The position numbers and the translations under genes were made by a program. Source: Planctomycetota bacterium (lineage in GTDB: Bacteria > Planctomycetota > UBA1135 > UBA2386). Taken from it: a DNA stretch of 64,000 bases. Of this stretch, positions 1 through 9,173 are shown piece by piece. The notes below the pieces were generated by a model, which was given only the letters and a program-made list of their open reading frames with translations, ran no database searches and was not told the DNA's origin. Position 1 is the stretch's first letter. Each line of letters opens with the position of its first letter. The stretch spans positions 1 to 64,000 of the forward strand of contig JAHBXX010000022.1 of NCBI GenBank assembly GCA_019636245.1. The letters are read 5' to 3'.

Positions 1-158
1 CTCTCGTAGTCGAAGTCTCGGTTCTCGCCGCGCCGAGGAAGACCCTGCCGTCGGCCAACGGGACCGCCGTCGAGTGGTTCGCCACTCGCGAGAACGACGA
101 TCGGCCAGGCACACGCGGCTCGCAGCGCTGCCCCGGCCGCCGTTGCCGCGAGCGCCGT
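1..158 (-). pseudogene. possible galactose-oxidase/kelch-like fragment at the left edge
   Basis: No intact gene can be called here. Read leftward, one frame gives RVANHSTAVPLADGRVF at about 88-38. This resembles the kelch strand of galactose-oxidase-like proteins (H-S-T-A-x-L-x-D-G-R-V). A glutamate/aspartate-rich continuation typical of that fold (ENRDFDYE, 26-3) appears only in a different frame, so a frameshift would be needed. There is no start codon or N-terminal part between this stretch and the neighbouring gene. It could be a decayed gene, a sequencing error or chance. Low confidence. Confidence 0.2.
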
Positions 159-1931
159 TCACTGCATCCAGAGCTTCATCGCCGCGTACCACTTGGTCGC
201 CCAGCATTCAGCGGCGAGCCGCGCGAACGCCGCCCTGCGGGCCGCGTCGTCGGCCGCACCGCGCCATTCGCCGAACAGTTCGTCGCCGCGCCTGGCCTGC
301 TGCGCGCGCAGCCCGGCATAGGCCTCGAGCACCTTGGCCGACGCCGCGGCGGTGCCGAACTCGGCGCGGTAGGCGAGGAAGTCGTCGACCCACCTGCCGT
401 CCCGTCCGGTCGCCATCGCCCGGTCGAGTGCCGCGAGCCGCGGCCGCAGTGCCGCGTCGAGCTGCCGCTGCAGCGCCGCCGTGCGCGCCGCATCGGCGCG
501 CATCGCACCGAGCCGCGCGAGCACCGCGCCGACATCGCGCCAGCGTCCGTCCTTCGCCGCCTGCTCGCCGCCCGCCAGCACCGTCTCGGCGTCGTCGCTC
601 GCGCACTGCCGCAGCCAGCGCACGGCTTCGTCGACCGGCAGCAGCGCGAACTGGTGGCCGATGCGTTCGGGCGCGAACAGCCGCACGAACGGGAAGCCGG
701 CGTCGACGAGCCGCAGGTGGCAGTAGGCGCCGCCGTCGAACGCGACGACGTCGTCGGCGCGGCCGTGGATCACCGCGACCGGCACGCGGTGCTGCTGCCG
801 CACCGCCGCGTCGCGGAAGTTGTCCGGCTCGCACTGCACCAGCAGGTTGCAGCTCATCGGGAAGGCGCCCGCCACGAGCTTGGGATAGAACATCACTAGG
901 CAATAGGTCAGGAAGCCGCCCTGACTGTGGCCGCCGAGGTACCACTGCGTGATCGGCAGTTCGCGCTGCAGCTGCTGCAGCGCCTCGGCGACCAGCGCCG
1001 GACTCTGCCGCCGCGCCCACAGCGGGCCGACGTCGGGGCCGCCGAAGTTGACGTACGAGTAGTTGAAGCGCAGCGCCGCGGGCCTGCTGGCCGGGCTCAG
1101 GCTCTCGCCGTCGAGACCGACCACCGCGAACTCCTCCGCCAACTCGGGCCAGGTCGCGACGATCGTGTCGACGTAGGCGCGGCTGTCCATGTTCGAGCCG
1201 TGCAGGATGCAGACCGCCGGCCACTTCGCCGCGCCGGCGTGGGCCTTGGGCAGCCGCACGTGGTAGCGCACGCCGACGTCGGTCTGGCCGCTCGCGACCT
1301 TGCCCGGCTCGGCGCTCGCGCGCTGCGGCGCCTTGCGGTAGCCGCCCCAGAAGGTGCCGTCGTCACCGGCCTTGCCGGTGAACGCACCGTCGGCGGGCAG
1401 CAGTGCCCAGGTCCCGTTGCCGCTGCCGCCCTCGTCGCGCCAGCGGAAGGTCAGGGAACCCTGCTCGAGCTTGCCCTCGATCTCGCCCTTGCCGTCGTGG
1501 CCGTAGGTGCCGGTGACGCTCGCGCCGCGCTGCACCAGCTCGGCCGGCCCGAACGTCGTCATCCACGCGCCGCTGAACGTCGCCGCGCCGCGCGCGCTGC
1601 CGTCGCGCACGACGACCAGCGATTCGAGTTCGCGCGGCGTGAACCTGCGCGCCTTGCCGTCGACCTTGGCATCGAGCCGGGCGAGCTTCAGCCTGCCGCG
1701 CAGTTCGACGCCGGCCGCGACCACGACGTCGGGTTCGCCGAACACGATCTGCTCGAGCTTGTCCGGCTTCACGGACGCGCTGCCGAACTCGGTGTCGAGC
1801 GTCAGCACCGGCGCAGTCCAGACCGCCGCGAGCGGCGGTTCGCCCTTGCGCGTGAGTTCGACCGACAACGGCGCTTGCGCCGCGGCGGCGCCGAGCACCA
1901 GGAGGACGATCAACGAACGGAGTGCGAGCAT
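159..1931 (-). CDS. exported alpha/beta-hydrolase (esterase/feruloyl-esterase-like)
   Basis: A 590-residue protein. The ATG at 1931 was chosen because it is followed directly by a signal peptide (MLALRSLIVLLVLGAAAAQA); the open frame upstream of it is arginine-rich and not protein-like. The N-terminal half (about 25-240) is beta-rich and of unknown role. The C-terminal half is an alpha/beta-hydrolase with the nucleophile elbow GGHSQGG (Ser336), an acid region HGRADD (Asp393/394) and the catalytic His in IGHQF (His426). This arrangement is that of PHB-depolymerase/feruloyl-esterase-like hydrolases, so an exported esterase is likely; the substrate cannot be read. It lies 52 bases downstream of the sigma-factor fusion gene, in the same direction. 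Confidence 0.8.
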   Translation of the reverse strand: MLALRSLIVLLVLGAAAAQAPLSVELTRKGEPPLAAVWTAPVLTLDTEFGSASVKPDKLEQIVFGEPDVVVAAGVELRGRLKLARLDAKVDGKARRFTPRELESLVVVRDGSARGAATFSGAWMTTFGPAELVQRGASVTGTYGHDGKGEIEGKLEQGSLTFRWRDEGGSGNGTWALLPADGAFTGKAGDDGTFWGGYRKAPQRASAEPGKVASGQTDVGVRYHVRLPKAHAGAAKWPAVCILHGSNMDSRAYVDTIVATWPELAEEFAVVGLDGESLSPASRPAALRFNYSYVNFGGPDVGPLWARRQSPALVAEALQQLQRELPITQWYLGGHSQGGFLTYCLVMFYPKLVAGAFPMSCNLLVQCEPDNFRDAAVRQQHRVPVAVIHGRADDVVAFDGGAYCHLRLVDAGFPFVRLFAPERIGHQFALLPVDEAVRWLRQCASDDAETVLAGGEQAAKDGRWRDVGAVLARLGAMRADAARTAALQRQLDAALRPRLAALDRAMATGRDGRWVDDFLAYRAEFGTAAASAKVLEAYAGLRAQQARRGDELFGEWRGAADDAARRAAFARLAAECWATKWYAAMKLWMQ

Positions 1932-1983
1932 GTCGAGGTCCTGGACACCGCCGGCAGGCAGGCCGTCGGCGGAAACCGGCAGA

Positions 1984-4900
1984 TCAGCGCCGCGGCAGCA
2001 CGAGTTCCAGCGTCGTGGTCCCGCCGGCACGCACGTCGACCACGGCCTCGACCGGTGGCAGGCGGCGGCCGAGCGAGGCATCGAAACCGTGTTCGCCCCA
2101 GGCGCCCCGGAAGTACACCAGCACCGGACCGGGCGGCAGTCCCGGCACCGTCACGGTGCCGTCCGCGTCGGTCAGGGCGGAAGATGCCTCGACCGCCTGG
2201 TCGCGGGCGGCGTGGAACCCGGCCCCGTCGGTGGGTGCGGGCCCCGCGCGTCCCCACGGTTCGAACACGAAGCCCGCGCCCGGGCGCGGTGCCCCTTCCG
2301 GATCGACGACCCGCAACGCGACCGTGCCGCGCGGCGTGCGCCGCAGCACCACTTCGGTCTCACCCTCGGCGAGCTGCCGGTAGACCTCGCCGCCGTCGAC
2401 GAAACGCACCCCGACCAGCACCACCGCCCGCGCCGGCAGCGGCGCCCACTGCTCGAGCCGCCCCTCGGCGACCGGGTGCCGCACCGGCGTGCCGTGGTCG
2501 TCACGGTGCCAGATCCAGAGGGTCGCCGGCATTGGGGCGCCGTCGCGGTCGACGACGCGCACGACAACCCGTGCGGCCTCGAGCTCGACGATGCCGACGT
2601 GCCGCTCGTGGCCGCCCGGCGGCAGTTCGAGCGTCTGCAACAGCGTGCCGCGGTGGCCGAAGCACAGCCGCCAGGTGCCCGGCGCGGCGGCCAGCGTGAA
2701 CGAACCGTCGGCGGCGGTCGTCACCGCCGCGGCGCGATCGCGGCCCCAGACCTGCACGTCCGGTACCGGCTGGCCCGCGTGCCGCACCGCGCCGCGCACG
2801 ACGATCGGGCTCGTGGCGTACAGGTCGAGGAACGTCGCCGCTCCGGCCGTGATCGCGACCTCGGCCCGCGGCACGAACGACCCCGCGTCGAGGTCGCCGA
2901 CCTGCCACGCACCGGGCGCGAGCCCGCGCACCGCGAAGGCGCCGCCGTCGACCGGCACGAGGTGCAGGAGCGCCGGATCCGCCGCCGCCCGCAGCGCCAC
3001 GAGTTCCCCCGGCGCTCGGCCGCGCAGCGCCCCGTCGCGCTGCAGGCGGTGTTCGAGCCCCACCGGCTGCTCGCCGGCCTCGACCCCGCACCGCACGTCG
3101 AGCGTGTGGGCGGCGGCGATCACGCTGACGTGCCAGCGGCCGGGCGCCAGCCCGAGTTCGTAGCCGCCGTCGGCGCCGGTGGTCGCGCGCGCCGTCGTGT
3201 AGCACTCGTCGGGGCCTGGCGCGCGGCGATCGTGCCAGAAGCAGCCGGGCTCCTCGTCGCCGGCGCGGCGCGCGCGCTCGTCGGCGCCGGCGATCGGCTC
3301 GCCGTCGATCGTGAGGACCCGGCCGCGCACGACCGCGGCCGGCGCCAGCGCAATCGTCGTCGCCACGCGTTCGCCGGCCAGCAGCCGCACCATCGGCAGG
3401 CTCTGCCAGTTGACCGGCGCTCCGTCCACGAGCGCGCGCCGGCGCCCCAGCAGCTCGATGCGCGCGTGGTGGCGTCCGGCCGGCGCCACGGCGCGGAACG
3501 TGCCGTCGGCGGCGATCTCGGCCGTGACCACGGGGGCCCCCGGCAGCACGTGCGCGTAGACGCCCATCGGCTCGAGCACGACGCGGCCGGCGCGCGGATC
3601 GACGGCGTCGAGTCCGGTCAGCGTGCCGAGCAGCTCGCCGGGCCGATCGACGACGACTTCGACGTACGGCAAGGACCCGCGATGCTCGGGCCGCGCGATG
3701 CAGGCGACGCCGCTGCGGCCGTCGGCCGTGCGCGCCAGCGCGAACCCCTCGAAGACGTGCTCGAGTTGCCGCGCGTCGCGCAGCCAGAACATGCCCATCG
3801 CGTCGCTGGCGCCGGTGATCGGCGGCACGCCGCCCCAGCCGATCGGCCCGCGGCGCGTGCAGTGCAGCACCAGCGTCACGTCGGCACCGGCGACGGCGCG
3901 GCCCTGGGCGTCCAGCACCTTGACCGCGACGATGCCGAGGTACGGCAGCCGCCGCAGTGGCAGGTCGACGCGCGCGGCGGTCGTCGCGACGGTGGTGCGG
4001 ACGCGGGCGCGGCGGCCGTCGGCGGCGACCGCGTCGAGTTCGTAGACCGCCGCCGGCAGCCCGTTGAACGCGAACCACCCCGCCGCGTCGGTGCGGGCCT
4101 GTCGTTCGAGCCGCACCCCGAAGTCGAGCGGCGCCAGCGCTGAACTCGCCGGTTCGACCGCGCGCAACGTGACCATGGTGTCGGCCGCGGCGTGGCCCTC
4201 GACCGCATCGTGCACCCGGCCGGCGAGTCCCCCGATCGGCAGCGCACCGACGTACGGCTCCGGCGCCCGCGACGGCGGCACGACCGCAGCGCGATCGGTC
4301 ACGGCAGTGCTCTGCCAGTCGCCGCCGGCCTGCACGCCCCCCGCCTGGGCCCCGGTCGCCGCGTCGGCCACCGGCGTCGCCGCCGACGGCCCGTCGCCGG
4401 CCCCGAACCACCACACGCCGAGTCCGAGCGCCAGCAGCGCCGCGGCGATCCAGCGCAGCGACAACGCGCCGGCGACCGCCGGCGCGGCCTCGAGCGGTGG
4501 CCGCGCGAACCGCTGCCACGCCAGCAGCGGCATCGCCCAGGCGGCGCGTTCGCCGCCGTGATCGTCGTCGAGGCGCCGGCGCAGCCGTTCGACCGCCTGC
4601 TGCATGCGGGTGCGGACGGCGCTGGCCGAGAGGCCGAGCCGCGCGCCGATCGCGGGTGAGCCGAGGCCCTCGTAGTAGTGCAGCAGCACGACCTCGCGCA
4701 GAGGTTGCGGCAGCGCCTGCACGGCGGCGACGACGCGCCGGCGCACCTCCTCGCGGGCGACGATGTCGGCGGCGCTCGGCACATCGACCTGCCGCCCGGC
4801 CTCGCGTTCGTGCTGCCGGCGCCGCCGTTCGGTGCGCCGGCGGTTGCGCCAGACGTTCTGCAACACCGTGCGCAGCCAGCCACGCGGTTCGCGCACGGCG

Positions 4901-5040
4901 TCCACCGGCTGCGACAGCGACCGCATCCAGGCGTCGTGTACGACCTCGTCGGCATCGGCTGTGCCGGCGAGATCGGTGGCAAGCCGCCGCACGAACTCGA
5001 CGTGTTCGAGCAGCAGGACCGTCGCGGGAGTGGGGCTCAT
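1984..5040 (-). CDS. ECF sigma factor fused to a membrane anchor and a large carboxypeptidase-regulatory-like region
   Basis: A 1018-residue fusion. Residues about 12-80 form sigma region 2 (including DEVVHDAWMR and RGWLRTVLQNVWRN). Residues about 102-160 form region 4 with a helix-turn-helix (IGARLGLSASAVRTRMQQAV). A single hydrophobic segment follows at 194-213 (LRWIAAALLALGLGVWWFGA). About 800 residues then carry repeated beta-sandwich motifs of the carboxypeptidase-regulatory-like/prealbumin type (for example AGWFAFNGLPAAVYELDAVA and GSFTLAAAPGTWRLCFG). The cytoplasmic end should bind core RNA polymerase and the long end should lie outside the membrane. ECF factors with C-terminal extensions are known in Planctomycetes; this extension is unusually long. 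No separate anti-sigma gene adjoins it, so the extension may itself hold or release the sigma domain. Confidence 0.82.
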   Translation of the reverse strand: MSPTPATVLLLEHVEFVRRLATDLAGTADADEVVHDAWMRSLSQPVDAVREPRGWLRTVLQNVWRNRRRTERRRRQHEREAGRQVDVPSAADIVAREEVRRRVVAAVQALPQPLREVVLLHYYEGLGSPAIGARLGLSASAVRTRMQQAVERLRRRLDDDHGGERAAWAMPLLAWQRFARPPLEAAPAVAGALSLRWIAAALLALGLGVWWFGAGDGPSAATPVADAATGAQAGGVQAGGDWQSTAVTDRAAVVPPSRAPEPYVGALPIGGLAGRVHDAVEGHAAADTMVTLRAVEPASSALAPLDFGVRLERQARTDAAGWFAFNGLPAAVYELDAVAADGRRARVRTTVATTAARVDLPLRRLPYLGIVAVKVLDAQGRAVAGADVTLVLHCTRRGPIGWGGVPPITGASDAMGMFWLRDARQLEHVFEGFALARTADGRSGVACIARPEHRGSLPYVEVVVDRPGELLGTLTGLDAVDPRAGRVVLEPMGVYAHVLPGAPVVTAEIAADGTFRAVAPAGRHHARIELLGRRRALVDGAPVNWQSLPMVRLLAGERVATTIALAPAAVVRGRVLTIDGEPIAGADERARRAGDEEPGCFWHDRRAPGPDECYTTARATTGADGGYELGLAPGRWHVSVIAAAHTLDVRCGVEAGEQPVGLEHRLQRDGALRGRAPGELVALRAAADPALLHLVPVDGGAFAVRGLAPGAWQVGDLDAGSFVPRAEVAITAGAATFLDLYATSPIVVRGAVRHAGQPVPDVQVWGRDRAAAVTTAADGSFTLAAAPGTWRLCFGHRGTLLQTLELPPGGHERHVGIVELEAARVVVRVVDRDGAPMPATLWIWHRDDHGTPVRHPVAEGRLEQWAPLPARAVVLVGVRFVDGGEVYRQLAEGETEVVLRRTPRGTVALRVVDPEGAPRPGAGFVFEPWGRAGPAPTDGAGFHAARDQAVEASSALTDADGTVTVPGLPPGPVLVYFRGAWGEHGFDASLGRRLPPVEAVVDVRAGGTTTLELVLPRR

Positions 5041-5176
5041 CGACGGCAGGACATCGGCCGCGCCGCGGCCGTCGGCAGTATCCGCCGAAATCGGGGGCCG
5101 CGGTATCGTGCGCCGCGCTGCGGCCGCTCGAACTGATCGAGACGGGCTCGCCTGCGACCGGGCACGCGCCGCACCT

Positions 5177-6415
5177 TCAGCCCCGCGCCGCGTCGAGCGC
5201 CCGCCGCAGGTCGGCCGCCAGATCGCGCCACCACTCGACGCCGATGCTGAGCCGCACCAGCCCCTCGGTGACGCCGCCGGCCTTCAGGTCCTCCTCCGAC
5301 ATCTCCGACGCGGTCGTCGTGCGCGGGTGGCAGGCCAGCGACTCGACCCCGCCCAACGACACCGCCAGCCGCACCAGCTGCAGCGCATTCAGGAACCGGA
5401 ACGCCGCCGCGCGCCCGCCGTGCAGCTCCAGCGACACGATCGAGCCCGGCGCCGTGCACTGCTGCTGGTAGATGCGCGCCTGGTCGCCGGTCAGCAGCGA
5501 CGGGTGGTGCACGACGGCGACCGCCGGGTGCGCCTTCAGCACGTCGACCAGCCGGGTCGCGTTCTTGCTCTGCTTGACCATGCGCAGCCACAGCGTCGCC
5601 ATGCTGCGCTGCAGCATCCAGGCGGTGAACGGCTCGCAGATCGTGCCGAGGAACGCGCGCGTCGCCTTGATGCGCCCCACCAGCTCGGGGTCGCTGCTGG
5701 TCAGCGCGCCGGCGAGCACGTCGCTGTGGCCGCCGAGGAACTTGGTCGCCGAGTAGAGGCAGACGTCGGCGCCGTGCCGCAGCGGCGACTGGAACACCGG
5801 CCCGAGGAACGTGTTGTCGACCACGATCGGCACGCGCCGGCCGGGCACCCGCCGCCGCACCTCGGCCGCGACCGCCTGCAGGTCGATCATCTGCAGCGTC
5901 GGGTTCGCCGGCGTCTCGACGTAGACGACCGCGACCCGGTCGCCGTGCCGCGCCAGCGCCGCCGCCCAGTCGCCGCCCTCGACGGGCACGGCCTCGACCT
6001 GCCACTCGGGCAGCATGTGGCGCAGGAAATGGTCGGTGCCGCCGTAGACCGGACGCTGGTAGAGCACCACCTGGCCGGGCCGCGCGAGCGAGAGCAGCGT
6101 CGTGGCGATGGCCGACATGCCGCTGGTGAACGCCGCCGCCGCCTTCGCCCCCTTCTCGGCCGCGCGCAGCGCGTCCTCGAACATCTCCGCGTTCGGATGG
6201 TTGAGCCGCGAGTAGATCAGCCCCACGTCCTCGCCGGGCCGCGCCGGCAGCTTGCCGAGCGCGACCTCGAACGCGTGCGCGGCCTGCTCGGCGGTGGCGA
6301 AGGCGTAGGTCGACACCGGATAGATCGGCGGCCGCACCGCCATCACCGACAGCCGGGGGTCGAAGCCCTCCGACACCGACGAGGTCTGGGGATGGAACGG
6401 GTGGCGCGGGTCCAT
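5177..6415 (-). CDS. PLP-dependent trans-sulfuration enzyme (cystathionine/methionine gamma-lyase family)
   Basis: A 412-residue protein of the Cys/Met metabolism PLP family, cytoplasmic. The PLP lysine lies in SATKFLGGHSD (Lys225); the upstream Asp motif is IVVDNTFLGP and substrate-loop motifs include YSRLNHPN and CHPRTTTASEM. Family members act as cystathionine gamma-synthase, cystathionine lyase or methionine gamma-lyase; the sequence alone does not separate these. The start at 6415 (MDPRHPFHPQTSSVSEGF) is preferred over a frame-open ATG at 6487, because that one would overlap the divergent gene starting at 6486. The 70-base divergent gap must hold both promoters. Confidence 0.85.
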   Translation of the reverse strand: MDPRHPFHPQTSSVSEGFDPRLSVMAVRPPIYPVSTYAFATAEQAAHAFEVALGKLPARPGEDVGLIYSRLNHPNAEMFEDALRAAEKGAKAAAAFTSGMSAIATTLLSLARPGQVVLYQRPVYGGTDHFLRHMLPEWQVEAVPVEGGDWAAALARHGDRVAVVYVETPANPTLQMIDLQAVAAEVRRRVPGRRVPIVVDNTFLGPVFQSPLRHGADVCLYSATKFLGGHSDVLAGALTSSDPELVGRIKATRAFLGTICEPFTAWMLQRSMATLWLRMVKQSKNATRLVDVLKAHPAVAVVHHPSLLTGDQARIYQQQCTAPGSIVSLELHGGRAAAFRFLNALQLVRLAVSLGGVESLACHPRTTTASEMSEEDLKAGGVTEGLVRLSIGVEWWRDLAADLRRALDAARG

Positions 6416-6485
6416 GCCGGCAAGGGTAGGCGCACCTCGGTGCTGCGGGCACGGGCCGAAGGGCGGGCCGCTATTCTCCCGGTCC

Positions 6486-7118
6486 ATGCACCTGCACCGT
6501 TTCCGGCCCCTGCACGCGCACGCTCTGGCGGCGAACCTCTGTCTCCTGCTGTTCCTGGCGGCGCTGGGCAGCCACGCCGCGCTCTACGCAACACGCCTCG
6601 CGCAGGGCGCCGACGCCGCGGCGGTGACGCCGGCGGCTGTGGCCGTCGGCTGGTTGGTCCGCTGGGCGCTGCTGGCGACGGCCATCGCCTTCGTGGCCTG
6701 GTTCCACCGCTCCTACCACAACCTGCGGGCGCTCGGCCATCGGCCGCGGTACGCCGCCGGCTGGGCGATCGGCGGCTGGTTCGTGCCGCTGCTGCAGTTC
6801 GTCCGCCCGATGCAGATCGCCCGCGAACTGTGGGGCGCGACCGGCGCGCAGGATGTCGCATCGCACGGGCGCGTCGCGGCATGGTGGGCCGCCACGCTGC
6901 TGGGCGCCTTCGCCGCGGGCCTGTTGGCGGGCCACTGGCCGCTACCCCCCACGGGCAGGCACGCCGTTGCCGGCGCCGGTTTCGGCCTCGCCGCCGACCT
7001 CCTGTTGATCGGCGGGGCGCTGCTCGCCGTCGGCATCGTGCGGCGGGTGAGCACCGCCCAGCACGCGGCGCACGCACCGGCTGCGCCGGGCGGCCTCGCG
7101 GCAGCCGGCGCCACCTGA
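6486..7118 (+). CDS. DUF4328-domain membrane protein
   Basis: A 210-residue polytopic membrane protein with about five hydrophobic segments (roughly 12-33, 55-80, 95-110, 137-158 and 170-190). The core WFHRSYHNLRALGHRPRY followed by GWAIGGWFVPLLQFVRPMQI matches the DUF4328 signature (aromatic-rich loop, then a W-F-x-P-x-x-x-x-x-R-P helix). The function of DUF4328 is not known. It stands alone, divergent from the PLP enzyme and convergent with the Sel1 lipoprotein gene. The C-terminus ends in a low-complexity Ala/Gly tail. Confidence 0.75.
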   Translation: MHLHRFRPLHAHALAANLCLLLFLAALGSHAALYATRLAQGADAAAVTPAAVAVGWLVRWALLATAIAFVAWFHRSYHNLRALGHRPRYAAGWAIGGWFVPLLQFVRPMQIARELWGATGAQDVASHGRVAAWWAATLLGAFAAGLLAGHWPLPPTGRHAVAGAGFGLAADLLLIGGALLAVGIVRRVSTAQHAAHAPAAPGGLAAAGAT

Positions 7119-7170
7119 GCGCCCGGACGTCTGGCTGCGGCGGCGGCCCTCCCGCTGACCTGCGCGCCTG

Positions 7171-8001
7171 CTACCGACCCACCGGCGCCGCCAGCGCCGC
7201 CGTCGCGAGTCGCGCCCGGGCGATGCCGAGGCCCTGCTGCGCCGCCTGCCCGAGCAGGCCGCGGCTCGCCACCAGATCGCGTTCCACGCCGCGCCCCTGC
7301 GCGTGCAGCAGGCCGAGGTCGTGCTGCGCCAGCGCGTGCCCCTGCGCGGCGGCGGCCTGCAGCCAGACCACGGCCGCCGCGTCGTCGGCCGGACCGCCGC
7401 CGCGGCGCAGCAGGATCAGCGCCAGCCGGTGCTGCGCGGTCGCGTTGCCCTGCGCCGCCGCGAGCTCGTACCACCGCGCCGCCTCGGCATGGTCCGCCGC
7501 GACGCCGAAGCCCTCGTACCAGACCGAGCCGAGCACCGCCTGCGCCCGCACGTTGCCGCGCCCAGCCGCCGCGGCCAGCCGCTCGCAGCCGCGGGCTATG
7601 TCGCGCGGTCCGCCGTGGCCGTAGAGCAGCGCGATGCCCAGGTTGGTCTCGCCGTGGGCGTTGCCCTGCGCCGCCGAGAGCTCGAACCAGCGCCGCGCCG
7701 CCTCGTGGTCGCGCGGCACGCCGAGGCCCTGGTGGCACAAGAGCCCGAGGTTGTTCTGCGCCGCCGCGTGGCCGGCGATCGCCGCCGCGGTGTACCAGCG
7801 CGCCGCCGCCACCGGGTCGCCGGCCTCGCCAGGGCCGCCCTGCTCGCAGCGCAGGGCCAGCAGGTAGGCGGCCGACGCGTCGCCGCCGCAGGCCGCCGCG
7901 TGCAGTTCGGCCGGCGTCCTCTCCCCGGGCGCCACCGCGCAGCCGCCGAGCGCCAGCAGCACCACCCACCCACCGCATCGACCGTTGCGTCCCGTGTGCA
8001 T
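7171..8001 (-). CDS. Sel1-repeat lipoprotein
   Basis: A 276-residue predicted lipoprotein. A short signal peptide ends in the lipobox LALGGC. From about residue 40 there are six or more Sel1-type repeats of about 36 residues with the A-x-x-x-L-G-x-x-Y-x-x-G-x-G pattern, for example AAAQGNATAQHRLALILLRR and AAAQGHALAQHDLGLLHAQG. Sel1 repeats form alpha-alpha superhelices used for protein binding, often at the envelope. No enzymatic domain is visible. The gene is transcribed away from meaB, and 194 bases separate the two starts. Confidence 0.8.
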   Translation of the reverse strand: MHTGRNGRCGGWVVLLALGGCAVAPGERTPAELHAAACGGDASAAYLLALRCEQGGPGEAGDPVAAARWYTAAAIAGHAAAQNNLGLLCHQGLGVPRDHEAARRWFELSAAQGNAHGETNLGIALLYGHGGPRDIARGCERLAAAAGRGNVRAQAVLGSVWYEGFGVAADHAEAARWYELAAAQGNATAQHRLALILLRRGGGPADDAAAVVWLQAAAAQGHALAQHDLGLLHAQGRGVERDLVASRGLLGQAAQQGLGIARARLATAALAAPVGR

Positions 8002-8109
8002 GCGGCCTGGATCGGGACGGGACGCCGTCGGAGTTGACGACGTTCCGATGAAGAATCGCGGTCGCGGATCAAGGTTCCTTCACCGGCCGCCATGCCCGCG
8101 GCATGCGGC

Positions 8110-8126
8110 TGTCGCGGAACGCGACA
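8110..8126. repeat. perfect 7-bp inverted repeat in the meaB leader
   Basis: TGTCGCG-GAA-CGCGACA forms a perfect 7-bp stem with a GAA loop. Just upstream (about 8091-8113) is a second palindromic patch, CATGCC-CGC-GGCATG. Both lie in the 194-base divergent gap between the Sel1 lipoprotein gene and meaB. They could be an operator or a leader hairpin. In DNA this GC-rich such palindromes also arise by chance. Confidence 0.3.
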
Positions 8127-8195
8127 CCGGCGCGACCGATGGCCTTCGCCGGCCCGACCGTCGCCGCCGGCGAACTCGCGGCGTAGTGTTCCGGC

Positions 8196-9173
8196 GTGAC
8201 CTCGGTGCAGGAACTGGCGGCCGCGATCCGCCGCGGCGACCGGGCCGCCCTGGCGCGCGGCATCACCCTGGTCGAGAGCCGCCGTCCCGAGGACGCCGCC
8301 GCCGGCGAGGAGTTGCTGCAACTCCTGCTGCCCTGGGCCGGCCAGTCGGTGCGCATCGGCATCACCGGCGCGCCCGGGGTCGGCAAGAGCACCTTCATCG
8401 AGGCGCTCGGCCGCCGCCGCTGCGACGCCGGCCAGCGCGTCGCCGTGCTGGCCGTCGACCCGAGTTCGGCCGTCACCGGCGGCAGCATCCTCGGCGACAA
8501 GACGCGCATGACCGAGCTGAGCCGCCACCCGAACGCGTTCGTGCGCCCGTCGCCGGGCGGCGGCACGCTCGGCGGCGTCGCCGCGCGCACGCGCGAGGCG
8601 ATGCTCCTGTGCGAGGCGGCCGGCCACGACCTCGTGCTCGTGGAGACGATCGGCACCGGCCAGTCCGAGGTCACGGTGCACGGCATGGTCGACTACTTCC
8701 TGCTGCTGCTGTCGCCGGCCGCCGGCGACGAATTGCAGGGCATCAAGCGCGGCGTCATGGAACTCTGCGACGGCGTGCTGGTGCACAAGGCCGACGGCGA
8801 CCTCGCGCCCGCCGCCGACCGCGCCGCCCAGCAGTGCCTGCTGGCGATGCGCGTGCTGCACGCCGGCGAACCCGAGCCGCCGCCGGTCGTGGTCGGCTCC
8901 TCGCTCACCGGACGCGGTCTCGACGAGCTGTGGCAGGCGATCGAACGGCGGCTGGCCGGGCGCCGCGCCGACGGCTCGTTCGCCGCCACGCGCGCGCGCC
9001 AGGCCGAGGACTGGCTCGACGCCGCGGTGCGCGAACGCCTGCTCGCCGACTTCCTCGCCGACCCGGCGACGGTGCAGGCGCTGGCGGCGGCGCGCGAACG
9101 CATCGCCCGCGGCGAACTGCTGCCCAGCGCGGCGGCGCGCCAGCTGGTGCAGCGCCGCCCGGGGACGCCGTGA
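8196..9173 (+). CDS. meaB: methylmalonyl-CoA mutase-associated GTPase MeaB
   Basis: A 325-residue G3E-family GTPase. It shows the P-loop GAPGVGKST (58-66), the MeaB/ArgK motif VLAVDPSSAVTGGSILGDKTRM and the DVVLVETIGTGQSE-type region (seen here as DLVLVETIGTGQSE), with the base motif VHKADGD. MeaB proteins protect and reload the B12-dependent methylmalonyl-CoA mutase in the propionyl-CoA pathway. No mutase gene is present in this window, so the partner lies elsewhere. The start is GTG at 8196. The stop overlaps the next start as GTGA, so the acetyltransferase downstream is translationally coupled. Confidence 0.92.
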   Translation: MTSVQELAAAIRRGDRAALARGITLVESRRPEDAAAGEELLQLLLPWAGQSVRIGITGAPGVGKSTFIEALGRRRCDAGQRVAVLAVDPSSAVTGGSILGDKTRMTELSRHPNAFVRPSPGGGTLGGVAARTREAMLLCEAAGHDLVLVETIGTGQSEVTVHGMVDYFLLLLSPAAGDELQGIKRGVMELCDGVLVHKADGDLAPAADRAAQQCLLAMRVLHAGEPEPPPVVVGSSLTGRGLDELWQAIERRLAGRRADGSFAATRARQAEDWLDAAVRERLLADFLADPATVQALAAARERIARGELLPSAAARQLVQRRPGTP

